NCBI GenBank assembly: GCA_020912385.1
Contig: CP087206.1
Coordinates: 1,054,001-1,118,000 of the forward strand
DNA length: 64,000 nt
Source: Neofusicoccum parvum
Lineage: Eukaryota; Ascomycota; Dothideomycetes; Botryosphaeriales; Botryosphaeriaceae
Direction of reading: 5' to 3'
Positions 21,123-31,673 of the stretch are shown one piece after another. The first letter of the stretch is position 1; each line of letters begins with the position of its first letter. The notes under the pieces are model-generated. The model was not told the origin of the DNA and did not search any database. It saw nothing but the letters and a program-made list of their open reading frames with translations. The position numbers and the translations under genes were made by a program.

Positions 21123-22766
21123 TTAGTCCATCATCATGTCAGCCTCCCCCTCTCCCTCCCCCAGCCGTCCCAACGCCCTCAGTCGATCCTCAATCACATC
21201 CAACGCCCTCTGCACGCCCTCCACCTCCCCCGCACAAAGCAGCGTCTCCAGCGAATGCGCCAGCCCGCTCCACGAGCCGAAATCGACCTTCCGCTTCGAC
21301 TTCGTCGGCGGCAGCACGACAAACTCCGGATACCGCAGAAACCGCGGCGTGTGGTTGTACGAGACGAGATGCGCCTTGAGCTGCTGCTTCGCCGGATACG
21401 TCTTCCACGACGGCGGGCAGAAGGGGCACCTGAGCTTCAACCTCTTGTCGCCCGCCCCGCCCTCATCGTTCCCCGCCGCCGCCGCCGCCGCCGCCGCCGC
21501 GGCGACCGCCTGCTCGTCGCACAGCGCCAGGACGTCCCTCTCGCCCAGCGCGGCACACGGGTCGCGCGGCGTCGGCCGCAGGTGCAGCTCCGGCACGACG
21601 AAGCGCTCGAGCTCGGCGCCGCGCAGCGCGTCGTTCAGGTCCGGCAGCGCGATGCCGGAGCCGCACTGCGCCGTCTCGAGGTGGTGCAGCAGCGCGGATG
21701 TCGACGGGAAGTCCCTGTCGGCGGCGTCGCACCGGCCGCCATCGAAGGGGCAGCCGATGCTGGTGAAGGGGTCGTGCCAGCCGCGCGTGCGGTGGTCGTG
21801 CAGCGTCTTTGGGGAGGTGAAGTCGCGGCCGCAGGCGCGGCAGCGTAGGTTGATGTGCAGGAAGTTCTTGCCCGACTTGAAGCCGCCTTTGAAGACGGGC
21901 GGATCGGAGGGGGAGGTGGCCGTGGCGGTGGGGTCGAGGGGGCGCTCGTCGTCGGCGGCGTCGTGGAAGACTTCGGCGCGGCTGATGCGGTGGGTTTCGA
22001 GGAGGTGTTGGCGGAGGCGGTCGGGTGTCATGAAGTGCTCGTCGCACGTGGCGCAGTAGCAGTGATTTGTTTGCCGTTGGTGCTGCATGAGACGCGTCTC
22101 GCAGACAAAGATCTTGTGGCAGCCGATGCACGGGTGGTGGATGAAGAGCTGGTGGTGCCACATCTCGTCCCAGCTGTCGTAGTCGAGTCCGCAGGTGCAG
22201 CAGGAGAAGGTAGAGGTGCTGGGGTCGTATGCATCTCGTGCTGGGCCGTAGGCGTCCTGGAACACTCGGCCGCATTCGCAGTGTAACGGCTCTTCGCTAC
22301 CGCTATCGAGGATTTGGCCTCCGCATGGGCAGAGCACCTCGTTCAGCGTGTCGCTTTCAATTGCGGTCGTCTTCTCAGGCCCCTTTTTACTATCACGGTA
22401 TCCGATATGCTGCTCTAGGCGCTGGTGTGATAGTAGATGCTGAGTTGAGCCGAACACCCTGTCGCATGTGCATCGCACGAAGTGGACTGCATCATACCGA
22501 TGGCGGTGCAGTTCCGCATAGGTGGAAAAGCCCTCTCCGCAGACACATGCACCGTGCCCGGTTGCTTTCTGGTGGGTCCGCATGTGTTTCAGCTCCTTGA
22601 AGTATCGCCCACATATGCACTGATGTTCTAGCATCTCGACTTCCGGATGTATTTCATGGAAGTGGGCCTTTGCCGAGATTGTTGGGGGCTGTGGTTGTTC
22701 CGGGCCATCCCCGACATCCAGAGGGATAAAGTCCGCCATCAGTTCATCTTGTGCCTGCTGTGCCAT
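21123..22766 (-). CDS. C2H2 zinc-finger protein
   Basis: Single exon, 547 residues. At least six C2H2-like modules are visible, e.g. CICGRYFKELKHMRTHQ, CTCDRVFGSTQHLLSHQ, CHKIFVCETRLMQHQ, CATCDEHFMTPDRLRQH and CRACGRDFTSPKTLHDH, plus Cys pairs (CPCG, CECG, CTCG) in non-standard spacings. A run of ten Ala follows near residue 430, encoded by a GCC repeat. Nucleic-acid binding is likely but the target is unknown; the irregular spacing is typical of many uncharacterised ascomycete proteins rather than of a classical transcription factor with tandem fingers. It lies convergent with the lipase gene, 185 bp apart. Confidence 0.8.
   Translation of the reverse strand: MAQQAQDELMADFIPLDVGDGPEQPQPPTISAKAHFHEIHPEVEMLEHQCICGRYFKELKHMRTHQKATGHGACVCGEGFSTYAELHRHRYDAVHFVRCTCDRVFGSTQHLLSHQRLEQHIGYRDSKKGPEKTTAIESDTLNEVLCPCGGQILDSGSEEPLHCECGRVFQDAYGPARDAYDPSTSTFSCCTCGLDYDSWDEMWHHQLFIHHPCIGCHKIFVCETRLMQHQRQTNHCYCATCDEHFMTPDRLRQHLLETHRISRAEVFHDAADDERPLDPTATATSPSDPPVFKGGFKSGKNFLHINLRCRACGRDFTSPKTLHDHRTRGWHDPFTSIGCPFDGGRCDAADRDFPSTSALLHHLETAQCGSGIALPDLNDALRGAELERFVVPELHLRPTPRDPCAALGERDVLALCDEQAVAAAAAAAAAAGNDEGGAGDKRLKLRCPFCPPSWKTYPAKQQLKAHLVSYNHTPRFLRYPEFVVLPPTKSKRKVDFGSWSGLAHSLETLLCAGEVEGVQRALDVIEDRLRALGRLGEGEGEADMMMD
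21474..21500 (+). repeat. GCC trinucleotide repeat (poly-Ala codons)
   Basis: About nine GCC/CCG units inside the zinc-finger gene; read on the minus strand as GCG/GCC codons for a poly-Ala run. Confidence 0.85.
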
Positions 22767-23450
22767 ATTTGCTGGGACGGACCGAGATACTCGTTGGCCG
22801 CAGGACCGGAGAGTGAAATGAGACTGCGGATGGCGGGTAATCGAACACGGAAATAAATCAAGACTTAAAGAGAGTATGACTCTAGGGAAGGGTTTTCAGG
22901 CAACTTTCGTATTGGCACCGGTGACTGTCAGATTTTAGCTCTGCTCCCACATTTATAGCAAGAAGCAAAAACACCCAGGAGCTGCGTATAGATGACTCAA
23001 GCCGGCTTGGGAGTGTACTCCAATGTGTTAGTGGAGTTGGGAAGACAGAGCGGTCGCCCAAGAAAAAGCCGAACGAGTGCATGGGTGGGCGGCTAATTTT
23101 CGGGATCCATCTACCTATGTGACGTAACTGAGCTGTTGTCGGAGAGCTGATGTGGTCGGCATTAGCTATCGTTTTTCAGTGAACGACTCGTCGGAGAGGC
23201 AACGTACTTGCTGATTATCTTCAGTCTCAATGCCGGTTCTACTGCCTTTTCCTCGCTCACCCTTCTCTCTCCGTGTCATAATGACATAGTTTACCAAAGT
23301 GCCCTGAAAGATTCCTTTTTATCCTATCTCCTTGTTGGTATTCCTTGCCTTTTTCCTGTTTCCTGGATGCCCAACAAGCCCGCTTCAATCAGCAGATAAT
23401 AAGAAAGCCAATGGGCCAATTCTGTACACGACTGGTTGCCATGCTTGGCC
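22767..23450. other. Intergenic, no gene seen
   Basis: 684 bp between the zinc-finger gene start and the DBR1 3' end; AT-richer than the neighbouring genes. No motif found. Confidence 0.55.
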
Positions 23451-25274
23451 TCACGAGTGACCCCTGTCTCTACCTCCGCCACGGCCCCTACCACCACCCC
23501 TGCCCCTACCTCTTCCACCGCCGCGTCCCCGGCCACCACCACGTCCGTGGCCCCTGAAGGCCCCACGGTGGCCACTGCCGCCGCTCTCCTCCTCCGGTCT
23601 CGGTCCCTTTGCCATCCGTGCAGCTCTCTCCTCATCCGTTGCATCAAACGGTATGGGGATCTGCAATAACTCGCAGAAGGCTCTGGTGTGGGGATTCGTG
23701 TACTCCATCGGCTGGCCCGAGACATGTGGGCCGAACTCAGGCTCATAGACGGGCGCCGTCAGGGTAAAGTCCTCCGGAACGACCATATTGCCAGTCTTGA
23801 CAACGTGTTCGTCAACCCACGCCTCCTCCTGCTCGATCAGCGGCCTGTAGTGCGCTTCGCCTTTGTCGTGAGGAACAGAGGCGTCCGGATCGCCGACGAC
23901 AAGATCTTGTGCGAAGACGCGCGTGATGGCGAGCCACTCCTTGTCATATTCCAGACGGAGGGGACGCTGGAAGGTGGAGTCTGGGGGCTGGGTGCTGATG
24001 GAGTCAATCTCTAGGACTTGGAGGAAGTCTCGGTTCGGAAGACACTTGTCCAGCGCCAGGAATTTCGTGGTCTTGTTCTTGATGTCCTCAGGGGGAGGAA
24101 GTGTGGCTGGCTTTGGCGGAGGGGCAAACGATGCAGGTAATTGCGCTATCAGATCTTCAGGAACGTCTGCTGCCGGTGCTGGAGCATTGGTAAAAGTGGC
24201 AGGCCCACTCTCGTCATCGAGTCCAAGGTCAATCTCGGCCGCGTTCGTGTTCGTGGTCACGCCCGAAGCATCTGAGGCAATAGGTCTGGCCTCTGGTTGC
24301 TGAGCCTCTGAATCATCATCGTCCAGGTCCAGGTCAATCTCCTCGGTGTTCTTCTGCGCTTCAGCCACAGCTGCCGTATTTACGGCATCAGCAATTGATG
24401 CTTCGGGGGCGACGTTGTTCTCGTGCTCTACAACGGCAGGGTACTTAATGTGCAGATGCGCGCTAAACCAGTAAGGAGGGCGCAGACGATCCAGCACAAG
24501 CTTGGCCGCAACGCTGCCCAGCTGCCCGTTTCTGGCATCCGCTTCGAAGAGATCCTTCTTCTTGAAGAGCCATTTGAAGTTACCCTTCCACTCAACACCT
24601 CTAGGCCAATCGTGGCTCAGACCAACGTCAACCTGTGTCCTGACCTGCAGCAGCTTCCTTGTGTCGAGCTCGCGGACGTGGTAGGCACTCTTGATGTCAT
24701 TGCGGGTGTAAGGAAGGCGCTCGAAGTGTGGCTTCTTGTAGTTGTAGCCCTTCCAAATGCCCGAGAGACCGGCGATCCTCAGCGGGCCCAGGCGAAGCAC
24801 GTTGGCGGCGCCCATGTAGTATATGTTCGGTGCAGCCCATCCTCCGTAAAAGAGCTCGGACAGGTGATTGCTCGCCTCATGGTTGCCGGCGATGAAGACG
24901 GTAAGGTAGGGGGCTTTGCGGGCGCCGGAGTAGTATTCGTGGAAGTCGCCGATTTCGCGATACTTGACGGGTACCGACATGCAGTTCAGGTCGTAGGCAT
25001 TGCGGACTGCCTGTGCGTGTGAGTATCGCAATCGTGTTTCTCTGATAGCACAGGACGCGTCCTACCTGAAAGTCGCCACCAATGATGAGGAGGTCGACAC
25101 CCGGCCAGTTCTTGGCCTCACATGCCTTTGCGACGGAAGCGTAGATCGAGTGAAGAGTGCCATGGCCCTGCGAAAACTGTCAGCGCGTTGGTGAGAAGGC
25201 GAGAGTGCACAGAAACGTACGCATCCTTCCACTGCGATGCGCACGCCCTTCTGGAAGATGAGCTCGGCCGCCAT
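23451..25274 (-). CDS. DBR1: RNA lariat debranching enzyme
   Basis: Three exons in transcript order: 25274-25221, 25167-25066, 25010-23451 (571 residues). Dbr1 hydrolyses the 2'-5' bond of intron lariats in the nucleus. The metallophosphoesterase motifs are in order: GCGHG (residues 17-21), IIGGDFQAVRN, GNHEAS, LSHDWPRG and SAHLHIKYP. The C-terminal Dbr1 domain ends in KFLALDKCLPNRDFLQVLEI followed by a less conserved block. The middle region is acidic (IDLDLDDDDSEA). The protein ends in a strongly Arg/Gly-rich tail of about 40 residues (GRGGGRGRGGG type). Divergent from the Rpr2/Snm1-like gene with 180 bp between start codons. Confidence 0.96.
23456..23545 (-). repeat. RG/RGG-rich coding repeat (DBR1 C-terminus)
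   Basis: Short degenerate repeats of GGTCGTGG-like units encode alternating Arg and Gly, a low-complexity RNA-binding-type tail. Confidence 0.8.
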
Positions 25275-25454
25275 CTTCGTAGCGGGACGAGGAGTGAGGG
25301 AGAGGTGGAGGCGAGGAAAAGAGAGAACGCGGGGTGGTAGGTAGTCGACGCGCAGCACGTGCCCGCGCGAGTTGGCGCGGTTTTACGGATTACAGAGCAC
25401 AGCTTTCAACCGAGCGCCTTCTCCTCCAAGACATCACCGTCACTCCGCAATACC
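25275..25454. promoter_or_regulatory. Shared promoter region DBR1/Rpr2-Snm1-like
   Basis: 180 bp between opposite start codons, the shortest bidirectional promoter region in the window. No distinct motif recognised. Confidence 0.55.
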
Positions 25455-26132
25455 ATGGAACGCACCGCGGCAGAAACGAGAGACCTCTCTGCAAGGCTCA
25501 AGTATCTCCACGAGGCTGCCCATGTCCTGGCCCTGTCATCTCCGGAAACCTCGGCCTTCCTGGAAACGCAATACAGCCACCTCCTTGCAGAGAATGACCT
25601 GACCGCCCCGGACATGCGGAAGAGAGAGGTCTGCGGTGCTTGTGGGACCATTCTGATTCCCGGATTATCCTGCAGCACCACACAGGAGACAGCCCAGCCC
25701 GGCAGGCCGGCCACGAAGTGCAGCAAGGTCGAGAAGCGTGGGGCTTCCAAAAATGCGAAGGACAGCAATTCTTGTAAGATGAAAATCTATTCGTGTCTGC
25801 GCTGTTCGAGCAAGACACGGCTACGCATTCCCTCCAGCAAGGCACGCATGGGCACTCGGAGGCGTGCGAAGGCTTCGACGGCAGAGACAACGACATCGGC
25901 TGTAAACGTTTCCACGCAAGCTACAGCCCCGGCGCCTCATGCTGCAGCAGGTGCAACAGGGCCTGCCACTGAGCCGTCAAATCCGGCCCCGGCTGCAGCT
26001 AATGCCAGCAGCAAGAAGAGAGCGAAGGCGCGAAAAGGTGGGCTTCAGGCCATGCTGGCCAACAGCAAGAAGGACACGAGCGCATCGAAGGGCTTTGGTC
26101 TTGATCTGATGGATCTCATGCGCAGCGAATGA
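25455..26132 (+). CDS. RNase P/MRP subunit, Rpr2/Rpp21/Snm1 family
   Basis: Single exon, 225 residues. The N-terminal helical part (SARLKYLHEAAHVLAL, SAFLETQYSHLLAEN) and two Cys pairs, CGACG (near residue 59) and CLRC (near 116), match the Rpr2/Rpp21/SNM1 zinc-ribbon domain. It ends in KGFGLDLMDLMRSE, a C-terminal motif I associate with fungal members. The C-terminal half is Ala/Lys/Ser-rich. Members are protein subunits of RNase P (tRNA 5' processing) or RNase MRP (rRNA ITS1 processing); I cannot decide between Rpr2 and Snm1 from sequence alone. Confidence 0.82.
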   Translation: MERTAAETRDLSARLKYLHEAAHVLALSSPETSAFLETQYSHLLAENDLTAPDMRKREVCGACGTILIPGLSCSTTQETAQPGRPATKCSKVEKRGASKNAKDSNSCKMKIYSCLRCSSKTRLRIPSSKARMGTRRRAKASTAETTTSAVNVSTQATAPAPHAAAGATGPATEPSNPAPAAANASSKKRAKARKGGLQAMLANSKKDTSASKGFGLDLMDLMRSE

Positions 26133-26510
26133 TCAGCGCTCCCCTCAGATCTCAATGGGGCCCCGGGTGACGCTCCTCTCATGGCGACAGCAGCTCGTAG
26201 GGCTGAAGTGCGAGGGCCCGCAGCCCGCCGCCGCCGCCTGTCGCCCGCCTGTCGCCCGCCGCAGCGCACGGCCCGCGGCGCGGGGCAAATCTTCGTCATT
26301 CGCCGCCAACTACTTTTTTTCGAGCACTTTCTGCCGACTAAGCAGCCACTGCACCCCACCACCTCTGACTCCGAGCTTTGCACACACTGTCTCGCCAGCC
26401 GCAAAGTCTTCCCACTCGCACATTTCACGGAGCAGCGATTTTGCCTCGCTGCGCACCTGCAAACACCCGTCGGGCGCCAACCAGCTGTCGAGACTCACAA
26501 CCCAACAACC
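26133..26510. promoter_or_regulatory. Upstream region of ZPR1
   Basis: 378 bp between the Rpr2/Snm1-like stop and the ZPR1 ATG in tandem orientation. Pyrimidine-rich stretches near the right side suit a 5' UTR. No defined site. Confidence 0.4.
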
Positions 26511-28040
26511 ATGTCGGTTCCAGGCAAGAACCTAGCAAAAGACCTCTTCGAGGACATGGGCCGCAAGGTCCAAGAGGCCGCGTCTACCATGACCGAAGAC
26601 GGTGAGCCCACCAAGGTCGTCGAGGAAATCGAGAGCCTGTGCATGAACTGCCACGACGATGTACGTTTCCAAAAATCAGCGCGTGCGAGGATGAATCTGA
26701 CAACGCAATAGGGCATGACCAAGCTGCTCCTTACCCGCATTCCATTCTTCAAGGAGATCGTCATCATGTCCTTCGACTGCCCCCACTGCGGTTTCAAGAA
26801 CGCCGAGGTCCAACCCGCCGGAGAAATCCAGCCCCGCGGCGCCAAATACGTTCTCAAGGTCGAGAACTCGAACGATCTCAACCGCCAGGTGGTCAAGAGC
26901 GATACCTGCATATTCAGGATTGAGGATATTGACCTGGAGATTCCTCCGGGCCGTGGCCAGCTGAGCAACGTCGAGGGTATCCTGAGGATGATCCAGCAGG
27001 ATCTGGACCAGAAGCAGGAGGAGAGGAGACAGCTTGTGCCTGAGGTGGCAGCAAAGATTCAAGAGGTTATGGATACCCTGCAGAAGATGTACGAGGGCGA
27101 GAGGCTCCCTTTCGCGATCACCGTAGACGACCCGGCTGGCAACTCGTGGGTTGAGCCTTCAACAGGCGAGAGCGGTGCGAAGTACTCGAAGCAGGAGTAT
27201 GCGAGAACGCCTGAGCAGAACGCTGCTCTTGGACTGGCTCCTAACGCTGAAGCTACCGGCCCGGTTGAGGCTCCCGAGCCTTCAATGCGCCCCGAGTACC
27301 AGGCCACGCAGATGTACCCCGAAGCGCCCGCTCGGCCCATGGTTAACAACGTCGACGATGAGGATATTGTTGAGAACCAGGTTTACTCGTTCCCTGCGAG
27401 TTGCCCCGGGTGCACCAAGCCTTGCACTACCAACATGAAGATGGTCAACATCCCCTACTTCAAGCAAGTCGTCCTGATGAGCACCGTATGCGAGCACTGC
27501 GGCTACCGCAGCAACGAAGTCAAGACCGGCGGCGAAGTTCCGGAACTCGGCCGACGCATTACCGTAACTGTGGACTCCAAGGAAGACCTGTCGCGCGACA
27601 TTCTCAAGTCAGAGTCGTGCGCGATGAGCTGCCCGGAGCTGAATCTTCTGGTCGAACCTGGTACCATGGGCGGCCGCTTCACCACCATTGAAGGTCTCCT
27701 AACCAACATCCGCAACGACCTGCGCGCCAACATCTTCGGCGATTCGGACGAGAAGCACGACTCGATCGATGTCGAGAGTCGCGCCAAGTGGGACACCTTC
27801 TTCGGCCAGCTCACAGACGCCATCGAGGGCCGCATCAAGTTTACCATCGTCCTGTCCGATCCGCTCGCCAGCAGCTACGTCCAGAGCTTCGCTGCCCCCG
27901 AGCCGGACGCCCAGATGAAGGTCGAGAACTATGAGCGTACGGCTGAGGAAGAGGAGGATCTGGGCCTGACGGACATGAAGACCGAGGGTTACGAAGCGAA
28001 GGACTATGAGGATAAGAAGGAAGAGGAGCAGAAGGCTTAG
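26511..28040 (+). CDS. ZPR1: Zinc-finger protein Zpr1
   Basis: Two exons, 26511-26660 and 26712-28040 (492 residues, the usual Zpr1 length). Duplicated ZPR1 architecture: zinc finger 1 CMNCHDDGMTKLLLTRIPFF with CPHCG at the far side, then an alpha/beta module; zinc finger 2 CPGC with CEHCGYRSNEVK, then the second module. The intron falls inside the first zinc finger, after CHDD. Zpr1 binds nascent eEF1A and acts as its folding chaperone; it shuttles between cytoplasm and nucleus. The C-terminus is acidic and Lys-rich (YEDKKEEEQKA). Confidence 0.97.
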
Positions 28041-29142
28041 AGGGGAGGGGCTAAAGGCACAAATCATCTGCGTTTATCGGCAATACTGCATTTGCTATGC
28101 TTAAAAAGGGATCGATGGATGACAGGCGTTTGGAAAGAAGGGAGCAAGGAAAAAGTCAATCGGCTAGTCCGCACCGGCACGGAAATTTCTCATGATGAAG
28201 GGATGGATCTACAAGAAGATACAAGCATACCGGCAGCAGGACGGCGGTGGTGGCATGATTTTTGTGATACCACGGTATCGAATTAGACTTGGATACGAAA
28301 GGGACGAAGGTTAATTCTTATCATCTTTTTACTTTATTCATCCTTACTGGGAACACAAGCGCTTTTTCACCTCCCTTAGGAATGCTTCATGTGAAGGGGC
28401 ATTGTGAAAGGACTGAGACACCCACCTTGCGCTTTCTCAAACCCTCAATTCTCACACGCGAACAAAGAGCCGCGCGTCTTGTCATACCTGGTTGCTTCGT
28501 CCAGTAGTGCGATATGGAAGCATGTTTGTGTCGTACATGGGTAGCTAAAGCATTCATCCGGATGCGAAAGAGGCAGTGGGTAAGACGCTACATCGGTCCA
28601 GATGGATGCTCCGACTCCGTATCAATTCTATGTCATCGTAGAGCAAGGTTTACCATACACTTTTCACAGTGCACATAGCCGAAAGGAACGGTAGGTGTGA
28701 TGCCGATAATACATCGAATTCTTCATAAGGACTGTTTATCGTGGAAAAGCTCGCGAGAGCTATTTTTGATCTCTAATGTTCCGCAGCAGCAACGCGCGAA
28801 CCTCCCTCCCATATGACCGTGATAACACCACCTCCCCCAATAGTTCTCCGTATACTAGCCGGGATGTGTATTCATCGCCAATTCCGTCCCAATTTCCTGT
28901 GCCTCGTGGGCCCAGCAAAAGAGATGAAAAAAGCAACTGAAAGAAATTAAGTCCCGACCATTATACGCCCATTTCCAGCTCTTCAGCTGTTTCACAGCCG
29001 GCCGAGAAGAACTATCGATTCACCCCAGTCTGGCGGATCAATAATACACCTTTAGAGTAAAGAAAGGAAAGAAGGAAAGAAGCAAAGCAGTATTGGGGTA
29101 TGATGATGCTGATGAAGAGGAACAGATAATACGCCGAGAGAC
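28041..29142. other. Convergent intergenic region, no gene seen
   Basis: 1.1 kb between the ZPR1 and RING/TRAF 3' ends. It carries the second MITE-like copy (28539-28618). No open frame with motifs. Confidence 0.6.
28539..28618. repeat. MITE-like inverted-repeat element, copy 2
   Basis: The left arm GGGTAGCTAAAGCATTCATC continues CGGATGCGAAAGAGG. A degenerate inverted right arm (CAGATGGATGCTCCGACTCC) ends about 80 bp away, nearly the same length as copy 3 (82 bp). No coding capacity. Confidence 0.6.
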
Positions 29143-31183
29143 TCAACCCCTGCGGCGCAGGTTCACGAGGCGTTGCATGTTGCGACGCTGTTCGTGGCGA
29201 AGCCACAAGTTGCGAAGGTCCTCGTGGCGGAGTTGCTCGGCCAGGAGCTCCATGTTACGAAGACGATCAGCGTGACGGGCGACAATCTCCTCGTGACGAC
29301 GACGCTCAGCTTGACGCTGCTCGAAACGAAGACGCTCAGCGTCTAGGTCCGCTTCTGGCCGAAAGCCAATTGATTCGCCGAAGCGCGTCTGGGTGTTGAG
29401 CATCCAACTAAATTGCGGGATGTCCGGGTTGTCGTCGATGGCGGAGCCGATCGCGGACACCTGATCGGAACCATGCTCTTGATAACTCGCCTAACAAATG
29501 GTAATTCCAAGATCAGTGTAGAAGTGTTACAAATTAACCAATAAGAAAGAAAACAACAATGAATAAGGGAAATGAATGAAGTTAACGTGGCATAAGATCA
29601 TAACTTCGTGTCTTGGCGAGTCGTATCGCTCAAACGACGTACCGGGCGTGAAGAAGATGCGACAGAAGCAAGTGTGGATCCTCCAAGCGGAGAGAGGCTG
29701 GCGCGGGAGCTAGAGCCGGCGGCACCAGGCGAGCCTGAAGAGGTCGCTCCAGCAGTGGTGTTGGTAGCAGAAGCACCGGATGAGCTTGCGGCGGCATTGG
29801 CACGCATCTGGGCGATGGCCTGCAGGCGGGCATTGATGAGCCATTGCTGCTGGCTGCGCATGGCACCGAGGGCGGCCTCGGTGCGCGCCATGTCGGTGTT
29901 GATACGCAAGACCTCGCTGTGGAGCTGCATGCTGGTGCGGGCTTCGACCTCGGCGATAGCGTTGCTCAGACGGGACACCTCGTTGCGAAGGGCTTCGTGC
30001 TGGCCGATGAGGTCCTGGTGGTTGGCATCCGCTAGCTGGTTCGGCGTTGCGAGATCGGCAGCGCCGGAGACCTCGTAGGCAGTGGCACCTGGAGGGAGGG
30101 CGACCATGGCCTGCAGCGCATTGAGACCCTGCTCGAGACTCGACACTTGTCGGTGGAGCTGCTTGTTCTCAGCCTCCAGGTCATCCTGGCGAGTCTTCAT
30201 GCTCTGCAGCATGGGCAGCATCCTGGCAATCGTGCAGCCGCGCTTATGCTCATCCATCTCCTCCCTCTGACAGTTGTGGTCGCATCCGAACTCCTGGGCC
30301 GGGCAGTCGATGATAGCCTTGGGGCAGGCCTCCTGGCGATGGCTGTTCATGGTCCTGCGGATGACTTCGGCTCCGCAGTCAGAGCAGTTAGTCATGCGGA
30401 ATATGCAAGAGTTGAGCAAATGCGCCTAGGTAGCGTCGGTCAGCATCCATCAGAATTTAGAATTGAACCTCTTACGTCGAGATTGATCTCCATCACACTC
30501 TCGCCGCAAGCCTCGCAGTCGACAAGGTTGTGGAGGCAGCCCTTGTGCACGTCTTTGGCCATAACCGGCTGAGAGCAGGTGCGGAGCGGGCACTCGACCT
30601 TGCGGTAGTCGCAGACGAAGTCGACGTGATCCTGAGCCTCACAGCGCTGACCCTGCCAACCGCAGCCCTCCTTCGTATTCGGACACTTGACAGCCAGCTC
30701 GTCCAGCATGTTGGTGATCATTCGCTGAACTCCGAGCGGCTCGGCGCCGATGTGCAGCTCGCGGCGGCAGGTCGGACATTGGGCGGCGGCGCCGGGCTGG
30801 CTGTAGGGCGTAATGGCGTAGCGAATATGGGTGTTCAGGCACTCCTCGCAGTAGGTGTGGTCGCAAAGCAGGCGCTTAGGGTTAACGAAGGGCTCCTGGC
30901 AAATCAGACACAGCAGATTGTCATTGCAGGGCGCCACGAGGTCGAGCTGCTTGTAGTCGATGGGCTCGGCGAAGCGGCTCTTGCGCGGCAGCGCAGCGAA
31001 GGCGCGGAGTTCGAGAGGCGAGGGGGCGCTGGGCGGGCCGCCGACGACCAGCTCGAGGTGCGGGTCCATGGCGCTCAGGTCGCTGGAGGTAATGTCGGCG
31101 TGGGCGACCAGCGCGGTGCTGGCCTGGAGGAGCGGCGTGTCGGCGCGGCTCGACGCGCTGGACCGGCGGCTCTCGTCGGCCAT
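29143..31183 (-). CDS. RING finger / TRAF-type zinc-finger protein
   Basis: Three exons in transcript order: 31183-30476, 30425-29643, 29490-29143 (612 residues; introns GTAAGA..CCTAG and GTACGT..GTTAG). The RING finger is CLICQEPFVNPKRLLCDHTY followed by CEEC and CPTCR (about residues 91-135). Two or more TRAF-type Cys/His zinc fingers follow (CPNTKEGCGWQGQ, CDYRKVECPLRTC, CSDCGAEVIRR, CPAQEFGCDHNCQREEMDEH). A coiled coil (DDLEAENKQLHRQVSSLEQG) lies in exon 2. The last exon adds an Arg/Leu/Glu-rich helical segment. This is an architecture of ubiquitin ligases; activity is inferred from the RING. Divergent from the SNARE gene. Confidence 0.82.
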
Positions 31184-31673
31184 GGCGGGCGGGGCGGGGT
31201 GTGCGTTGCGAGGTGAGGGCGGCAGGCAGGCCTTACTCGTGCGGCAGCGCGGTCAGCGTCTGTCGGGGCGTTCGCATTATATGGGCGCTGGCGGTGACGG
31301 GGTTGCACGAGCGAGGAATGCGTCGAGGTTCTTGCTGGAACTTGACCAGTGCGGGCGCAGGTGCAGTTGGCCGGGGTGACGGGGCCAGCGCTGCGGCCAA
31401 GGGCGGGCGGCGCCGCATACGGTGGGCCAAGCGCGGGCCCGACGCTGCGGCGGAGCAGACGTGCGACGTCTCACGGCCTGGCGCTTTGCCGGCGAGCGAG
31501 CGAGCCCGCGGAGTGCTGCCTCGCCCGCCCTGCTGCACATTCCACAAGCGCCTGCAACCACCATAGTCGCCGCGTTGTCCCCCACCACACCGCCGCTCAC
31601 GCGCCTGATCCGTCCAAGCTCCGCAATCCCGCTCGCTGCTGCCCGGACGCCGCCGCCCCAGCCCGCAGCCACA
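31184..31673. promoter_or_regulatory. Shared promoter region RING-TRAF / SNARE
   Basis: 490 bp, very GC-rich, between opposite start codons. Open frames here are GC shadows. No specific element identified. Confidence 0.5.

Noticed and set aside
21024..21848. 274-codon plus-strand frame
   Set aside because: Antisense shadow of the C2H2 zinc-finger gene.
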